64,000 nt of DNA from Bacteroidales bacterium UBA4772 (lineage in GTDB: Bacteria > Bacteroidota > Bacteroidia > Bacteroidales > VadinHA17). Shown here piece after piece: positions 59,530 through 64,000 of the stretch. The notes below the pieces were generated by a model, which saw only the letters and a program-made list of their open reading frames with translations, was not told the origin of the DNA and did no database searches. The position numbers were made by a program, and so were the translations under genes. The first letter of the stretch is position 1, and each line of letters opens with the position of its first letter. The stretch spans positions 97,739 to 161,738 of the forward strand of contig DHHM01000011.1 in NCBI GenBank assembly GCA_002403305.1, read 5' to 3'.

Positions 59530-60854
59530 AATTCTTCGCCTGTTTTTTCAACACCTATCTCTCTTATCCGTCTCTTCTCCACCTTCTCAATGGTAAACCT
59601 GAAGCCCTCAGCGGTGATGACCCTTCCCTTGAGAGGTATCTCCCTGAGCAGCTCAAGGAGAAGACCGGCAAGTGTCTCGGAGTCACCCCTGATCTCGGAG
59701 AACAATCCGTCATCCGCACCGGTGATCCTGTAGAAGTCGTTGAGAAGTATCTTCCCGTCAAATACCCATTTTCCTTCACCCGTCTCCCGGAAAAGAGGCA
59801 TCTCCTCGTCAGTCTCGTCGGTGATGTCACCCACTATCTCCTCAAGCACATCCTCCAGCGTCACGATGCCGCTGGTGCCCCCGTACTCATCAACCGCAAT
59901 GGCCATGTGTATCTTCTTCTCCTGAAACTCTTTGAGCAATTCGCTGATCTTCTTTGTCTCAGGTATCATGTATGGAGGCCTGATCAGCGTCTGCCATCTG
60001 AAAGTATCAGGCTTGCCCAGGTGCGGCAGGAGATCCTTTACAAAGAGTATTCCCTTAACGTTGTCAAATGACCCCGAGTAAACAGGGATGCGTGAGAAAC
60101 CAGATTCTATCACCTCTGCCATTACTGAGGTGAAGCCCCTGGTGATTTCGAGGGCGGTAACGTCAATACGCGGACACATAACCGCGCTTACACTTATGTT
60201 TCCAAACCTTACAACCCCTTTCAGCAGTTCCCTGTCATCCTTTATCTCCGATGAGGTTAGCTCCAGGGCAGTGGAGAGATCACTGATGTCCATGCTGCTG
60301 TCCCTGGGCCTTGATCTCTTTTTCACAAAGAAAGAGGAGAACGACAGGGCAGATGCCAGCGGACTGACAATTCGTGATGCCAGTGCCAGCGAGGGAGCCA
60401 TGGTGAGGGTGAACCTGAGCTGATGGCGGGATGCATATACCTTGGGCATCACCTCACAGAAGAGCAGCAGCAGGAAGGTGATAACCACCACCTCCATGAT
60501 GAATGAGAGGATGGGGTTGTTGCTCAGGTCAAAAAGCCGCGAGCTGATGAATGCTGCAAGGATTATCAACGCTATGTTGATGATGTTGTTGGTCACCAGG
60601 ATGCTGCTCAGCAGCTTCTCCGGCCTGGAGAGCAGTTTAATGGCTGTCACTGCTCTACTGTTCCTGGTGTGCTCCAACTCCTCAATGTCAGTTGGTGTAA
60701 GCGAAAAATAAGCTACCTCCGATCCGGATACAAAGGCTGAAGCTATCATCAGCAGAATCAGCATGGCTACCTGCAGTACCAGCGTAAAGATGCTTCCGGT
60801 GAAAGCCACCGGAGGCAGGATGCTGCAGATAAAACCTGACAATAGAGTCTCCAA
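59526..60854 (-). CDS. gldE: GldE, CBS/DUF21 membrane protein of the gliding system
   Basis: The 442 residues show the CNNM/CorC layout: about four membrane helices (DUF21, residues 20-180), two CBS domains (about 200-330, with MCPRIDVTALE and AIAVDEYGGTSGIVTLEDV quoted in part) and a C-terminal transporter-associated domain. The best-matched family is GldE because gldD follows directly. It may gate ion or lipid transport needed by GldD. ssb lies 18 bases upstream. Confidence 0.9.
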   Translation of the reverse strand: METLLSGFICSILPPVAFTGSIFTLVLQVAMLILLMIASAFVSGSEVAYFSLTPTDIEELEHTRNSRAVTAIKLLSRPEKLLSSILVTNNIINIALIILAAFISSRLFDLSNNPILSFIMEVVVITFLLLLFCEVMPKVYASRHQLRFTLTMAPSLALASRIVSPLASALSFSSFFVKKRSRPRDSSMDISDLSTALELTSSEIKDDRELLKGVVRFGNISVSAVMCPRIDVTALEITRGFTSVMAEVIESGFSRIPVYSGSFDNVKGILFVKDLLPHLGKPDTFRWQTLIRPPYMIPETKKISELLKEFQEKKIHMAIAVDEYGGTSGIVTLEDVLEEIVGDITDETDEEMPLFRETGEGKWVFDGKILLNDFYRITGADDGLFSEIRGDSETLAGLLLELLREIPLKGRVITAEGFRFTIEKVEKRRIREIGVEKTGEEL

Positions 60855-60872
60855 AATCAGGGTTTTGGGTTG

Positions 60873-61340
60873 CTAAAAGGGAAGATCATCAGCAGGGTCA
60901 CGGGTTGTGAGATCATCGCTGATGTCATCCCCGGACTGGGAGGGCTGGTTAAAACTGCCGCCGCTGTTGCCCTGGCTGTTCTGCCCGCCTGACGACTGCT
61001 GGCCCTGACTGTCGGGTTTGCGGCCGAGGAGCTGAATCACATCAGCTTCAACTTCAACGACATACCTCTTGATGCCTTCCCGGTCGTCATAGGAGCGGTA
61101 GCGCAGCTTGCCCTCAACGAGTATCTGGGAGCCTTTGCGGATATAGTTCTCGGCCAGATCCGCAAGCCTCCTCCATGCAACAATATTGTGCCATTCGGTC
61201 TGCGTCACCCTGTCGCCGCCCTTTGGAGTATAGGTCTCACTGGTGGCCAGGGAGAACGAAGCTTTGCTATTATTCTCAAAACGCCTGATCTCGGGATCTT
61301 TCCCGACGTTGCCAACTAGTATTACTTTATTGAATGACAT
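60873..61340 (-). CDS. ssb: Single-stranded DNA-binding protein
   Basis: The 155-residue protein has the OB-fold core (MSFNKVILVGNVGKDPEIR, TEWHNIVAW, and the segment QILVEGKLRYRSYDD) followed by a Gln/Gly/Asn-rich linker and the acidic tip DDLPF that recruits partners. It protects single strands in replication and repair. It heads the minus-strand gld operon. A near-consensus -7, TAACTTTA, lies at 61374-61381. Confidence 0.96.
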   Translation of the reverse strand: MSFNKVILVGNVGKDPEIRRFENNSKASFSLATSETYTPKGGDRVTQTEWHNIVAWRRLADLAENYIRKGSQILVEGKLRYRSYDDREGIKRYVVEVEADVIQLLGRKPDSQGQQSSGGQNSQGNSGGSFNQPSQSGDDISDDLTTRDPADDLPF

Positions 61341-61611
61341 ACCTCTTAATATATTTTTCTTTAATGTAGATTGTAAAGTTACAAAAAAAAACAGAGGGTG
61401 AGCTTCCTCGCTGAAGAGAGCCCTTACTGCAGACCCCGGGAAGGGTAAAGAATCATGTGCCCCGGGGCGGTTGATCTTATAGATATCAAAAAATCAGCAT
61501 TTTCGGAGCGAAAAAAAACTTTATCAATAATATTTGACAAATAATATTTTATATTTGCACATTGAAAAAACAGAACATCAAAATAATTTGTTGAATTTAA
61601 ATTCGTGCAAA
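61341..61611. other. Divergent region between ssb and the HU gene
   Basis: The 271-base region is AT-rich at both ends and GC-rich in the middle, where CCCCGGG (61434-61440) can pair with CCCGGGG (61461-61467). The HU -7 box sits at 61550. No ORF is supported. Confidence 0.5.
61533..61557 (+). promoter_or_regulatory. Promoter of the HU gene
   Basis: TTTG (61533-61536) and TATATTTG (61550-61557) are separated by 13 bases, the same short spacing as the rpsL promoter. Transcription near 61563 excludes the in-frame start at 61534 and supports 61612. Confidence 0.6.
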
Positions 61612-61899
61612 ATGACAAAAGCAGACATTGTTAACGAAATTGCCAAGAACACCGGTATTGAGAAGGTGACCGTACAGAAGACCGTTGAAGCTTTTATGGA
61701 ATCGGTGAAAGACTCCATGGTTGCCGGCAATAATGTGTATCTCAGGGGCTTTGGCAGCTTTATCGTAAAGAAACGTGCAAAGAAGACGGCCAGGAACATC
61801 TCCAAGAATACCACTATTATTATTCCTGCACACAATATCCCGGCATTCAAGCCTGCCAAAACATTTGTGAACAAAGTCAAATCACACGCTAAGAATTAA
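61612..61899 (+). CDS. HU/IHF-family DNA-binding protein
   Basis: The 95-residue nucleoid protein has the HU N-terminal helices (MTKADIVNEIAKNTGI), the RGFGSFIVKKRAKKTARN arm base and a Pro-containing beta arm (IIIPAHNIPAFKPAK). It bends DNA as a dimer. A 26-residue upstream extension in frame would precede the promoter's start site. The 30-residue basic protein gene follows 4 bases later. Confidence 0.94.
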   Translation: MTKADIVNEIAKNTGIEKVTVQKTVEAFMESVKDSMVAGNNVYLRGFGSFIVKKRAKKTARNISKNTTIIIPAHNIPAFKPAKTFVNKVKSHAKN

Positions 61900-61903
61900 T
61901 ACA

Positions 61904-61996
61904 ATGCCAAGCGGAAAAAAAAGGAAAAGGCATAAGATGGCGACGCACAAGCGCAGGAAGCGCTTGCGTAAGGACAGGCATAAGAAGAAAAAATAG
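61904..61996 (+). CDS. Tiny basic COX24/AURKAIP1-like ribosomal protein
   Basis: A 30-residue, very basic peptide, with MPSGKKRKRHKMATHKRRK at the N-terminus and DRHKKKK at the end. The KRxRHKMxTHKRRKR core matches the AURKAIP1/COX24 domain (mitochondrial mS38, bacterial bS22 in actinobacteria), found in a short form throughout Bacteroidota. A small-subunit role is likely. It lies between HU and the RNase E/G gene. Confidence 0.85.
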   Translation: MPSGKKRKRHKMATHKRRKRLRKDRHKKKK

Positions 61997-62026
61997 CATA
62001 TAATGCACAGTCTGTATTTTTGAGAC

Positions 62027-62058
62027 CTAACCTAAAAATCATCTGATTTTTAGGTTAG
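62027..62058 (+). other. Perfect hairpin upstream of the RNase E/G gene
   Basis: CTAACCTAAAAATCA and TGATTTTTAGGTTAG form a perfect 15-bp stem with only TC between them. It lies 43 bases before the GTG start. There is no T-run after it, so it is better read as an mRNA structure than as a terminator; as the leader of an RNase E/G mRNA it could be an autoregulatory cleavage site. Confidence 0.65.
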
Positions 62059-62101
62059 TTGCTATTAAAAAGGCTGTTTGCAAACAAACAAATTCCAGAA
62101 T

Positions 62102-63658
62102 GTGAGCAAGGATTTAATAATCAGCGTAAGCGATTCTGAGATATCCATAGCACTTCTTGAGGAAAAGCAGCTTGTCGAGTTAAACAGGGAAAAGCGCAAT
62201 GTAAAATTCTCCGTGGGCGATATTTACCTTGGAAAGGTAAAGAAGATCATGCCGGGACTGAATGCAGCGTTTATCAATGTAGGTTTCGAAAAGGATGCGT
62301 TTCTGCACTATCTGGATCTGGGGGCACAGTTCAAAACCCTTCATAAATATTATTCTCAGGCCACACAGGGCAAGATCAGATCGACCCCTGTGTCAAAGTT
62401 CAGGCCTGAGCCTGACATTGACAAGGACGGCAAGATAGCCGATGTGCTGACCGCAGGTCAGACAGTTATAGTTCAGATAACCAAGGAACCCATTTCAACA
62501 AAGGGTCCCAGGCTGGCATCGGAAGTGAGCATCGCGGGAAGAAACCTGGTGCTCATGCCCTTCGGCGACAAGGTGTCAGTCTCATCCAAGATAGAGAACA
62601 ACGATGAGCGTAACCGCCTCAAGATGCTTGTTCAGAGCATCAAACCCAAGAACTACGGCGTCATCGTACGCACCGTGGCCGAGGGAAGGAAGGTTGCCGC
62701 CCTCGACGCAGAGCTGAGGGAGCTACAAAACCGGTGGGAGACGGCTCTCTATGCCGTGCGCCGTGATGTTAAATCGCCCCGCCTGCTGGTGGGCGAGATG
62801 AACCGGACAACAACCATCCTCAGGGATATTCTCAGTACCGACTTCAACAGCATCATCGTTGATGATGAGGTGATAGCCGGCGAAGTAAGGAGCTATATCA
62901 GGGAGATAGCCCCTGAAAAGGAAAAGATAGTAAGGGTATACAGGGAGAAACTGCCGATCTTTGACCACTTTGGTGTCAGCAGGCAGATAAAGGGACTCTT
63001 TGGCCGGACCATCTCCTTCAGGGGAGGGTCATACCTTATCATTGAGCACACCGAAGCACTGCACGTCATCGACGTCAACAGCGGCAACAGATCGAAATCA
63101 GGCACCGACCAGGAGTCAAATGCCCTCTCGGTAAACCTCGAGGCAGCAAGGGAGATCTCCCGCCAGTTGCGACTGAGGGATATGGGGGGAATCATCGTCG
63201 TCGATTTCATCGACATGCAGTCAGGCGAAAACCGTCAGGCTCTCTTCGATAGAATGAAGGAGCTTATGAGCGAAGACAGGGCCAAGCACAATATACTTCC
63301 TCTCAGTAAGTTCGGACTTATGCAGATAACACGGCAGCGGGTCAGGCCGGAGATGAGCATCAGCACCGATGAGAAGTGCCCCGTATGCAGGGGTGAGGGA
63401 AGAATAGCACCGCCAATCCTCCTTACTGATGAGATAGAACGTACACTGGCCAGCATCATTGAGAAGGTCAAAACCCGCAGGTTCCTGTTGCGGACCCACC
63501 CGTTCGTTGCCGCTTACCTGAGAGAGGGTTTCTTCTCGGAGATAGGCAAGATAAACAAGAAATACGCCGTCAGCATAAAGGTACAGCCACTGCCCTCATA
63601 CCATTTCCTGCAGTATGAGTTTTTTGACCGCGACGGCAATGAGATTGACCTGACCTGA
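62102..63658 (+). CDS. rng: Ribonuclease E/G family protein
   Basis: The 518-residue endoribonuclease has an S1 RNA-binding domain (GDIYLGKVKKIMPGLNAAFI, about 40-115) and the catalytic domain with VDFIDM and DVNSGN metal ligands and the zinc-link CPVCRGEG. The start is set at GTG, giving MSKDLIISVSDSE, the family N-terminus; a TTG 24 bases earlier would add residues not seen in relatives. It lacks the long C-terminal scaffold of RNase E. A terminator follows. Confidence 0.92.
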   Translation: MSKDLIISVSDSEISIALLEEKQLVELNREKRNVKFSVGDIYLGKVKKIMPGLNAAFINVGFEKDAFLHYLDLGAQFKTLHKYYSQATQGKIRSTPVSKFRPEPDIDKDGKIADVLTAGQTVIVQITKEPISTKGPRLASEVSIAGRNLVLMPFGDKVSVSSKIENNDERNRLKMLVQSIKPKNYGVIVRTVAEGRKVAALDAELRELQNRWETALYAVRRDVKSPRLLVGEMNRTTTILRDILSTDFNSIIVDDEVIAGEVRSYIREIAPEKEKIVRVYREKLPIFDHFGVSRQIKGLFGRTISFRGGSYLIIEHTEALHVIDVNSGNRSKSGTDQESNALSVNLEAAREISRQLRLRDMGGIIVVDFIDMQSGENRQALFDRMKELMSEDRAKHNILPLSKFGLMQITRQRVRPEMSISTDEKCPVCRGEGRIAPPILLTDEIERTLASIIEKVKTRRFLLRTHPFVAAYLREGFFSEIGKINKKYAVSIKVQPLPSYHFLQYEFFDRDGNEIDLT

Positions 63659-63685
63659 CAATCGCCCGGGTAAAGAAATTAAAGA

Positions 63686-63721
63686 AGGGACCCGGACTGC
63701 CGGATCCCTCCATTTTTTTTT
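63686..63721 (+). terminator. Terminator after the RNase E/G gene
   Basis: AGGGACCCGG (63686-63695) and CCGGATCCCT (63700-63709) pair with one mismatch around ACTG, followed by nine T. The run gives a strong intrinsic terminator on the plus strand. Confidence 0.88.
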
Positions 63722-63800
63722 GCCCTGATCTGTACGCTGAGGGCTATAAATTTATGATCCGTCCTGATCCTGTGCGGGTTTTGCACAGATACCGAAAAAA

Positions 63801-64000
63801 TTATTTCTGAATAATCCGTATCTCCCCCCTGGTGGCATCTATTTTAATCCTGGCACGGCCCGGGGCAGTGCCGACGGAAGCCGTGGTCATGAAGATCTTG
63901 TCCCCGGCACTGATCTCCGTTCTCTCAGGCTGCGGCTCGAAGCCTGGTAGTGAGACAAAGGCGTTTGTATGCCTTATCTCAAGCTCATAGGATGATCCGT
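63801..64000 (-). CDS. C-terminal part of an unrecognised protein (cut by window edge)
   Basis: On the minus strand a frame is open from the window edge to a TAA at 63801, giving about 66 residues with strand-rich segments (SYELEIRHTNAFVSLPGF, ISAGDKIFMTT, then KIDATRGEIRIIQK). The repeated charged/hydrophobic alternation suggests a beta-sheet domain, but no family is recognised. Its start lies outside the window. It is convergent with the RNase E/G gene. Confidence 0.5.
   Translation of the reverse strand, partial: GSSYELEIRHTNAFVSLPGFEPQPERTEISAGDKIFMTTASVGTAPGRARIKIDATRGEIRIIQK

Noticed and set aside
62078..62101. TTG as the start of RNase E/G
   Set aside because: The added eight residues are not part of the family N-terminus, which begins at the GTG; no leader favours the TTG.

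Overview
The window reads as chromosomal DNA of a member of the Bacteroidota, most likely the order Bacteroidales. The lineage call rests on several things seen together: gliding/type IX secretion genes (gldD, gldE) and a cargo protein with a type IX sorting tail; a TonB receptor with a carboxypeptidase-regulatory N-domain; TAnnTTTG promoter -7 elements at many gene starts; mostly A-rich rather than Shine-Dalgarno leaders; and Bacteroidota-type ribosomal proteins (S14, S4 and L36 without zinc ligands). There is no rRNA, tRNA, CRISPR array, insertion sequence or prophage in the window.

Layout. 1-6.7 kb: the tail of a TetR-like regulator, then a TolC/MFP/RND tripartite efflux operon and a small PII-like gene. 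6.9-9.0 kb: a lipoprotein and an ECF sigma factor module with a Spy-like, Cys-bearing membrane protein. 9.1-21.8 kb: a co-directional run of a membrane polyferredoxin with degenerate HMA-like domains, an ABC-2 ATPase and permease, a DUF4857-like protein, a TonB receptor, a DUF4876-like lipoprotein, a DUF6850-like beta-barrel and a caspase-fold/HEAT protein; this looks like one envelope system, probably for metal or haem handling. 22.0-24.2 kb (minus): an EF-G paralogue of the EF-G2 type. 24.6-42.6 kb: an unbroken str-S10-spc-alpha ribosomal super-operon from rpsL to rplQ, without tuf or adk. 42.6-52.9 kb: enolase, UbiD decarboxylase, a SpoIIE-type phosphatase, a degenerate hybrid kinase, a Tyr-rich secreted protein, DUF4870, hisS, and a second ECF module. 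53.0-64.0 kb: ychF, a type IX-secreted carboxypeptidase, a degenerate PafA-like phosphatase, then (minus) ssb-gldE-gldD-PPTase-GGGPS, and finally HU, a 30-residue COX24-like protein and RNase E/G.

The most interesting signals are: (1) an EF-G2 paralogue with altered switch I, switch II and G4 motifs and a net ~26-residue insertion in domain IV, sitting head-to-head with the canonical EF-G operon; (2) a rpsL leader able to form two mutually exclusive hairpins; (3) four related palindromes with co-varying arms, three of them 30-56 nt upstream of envelope gene starts; (4) the polyferredoxin-ABC-TonB-DUF cluster; (5) a PafA-like phosphatase that has lost its nucleophile and most metal ligands; (6) a hybrid histidine kinase with a decayed ATPase core but an intact receiver; and (7) two sigma/membrane-protein/Spy-like modules with swapped gene order.
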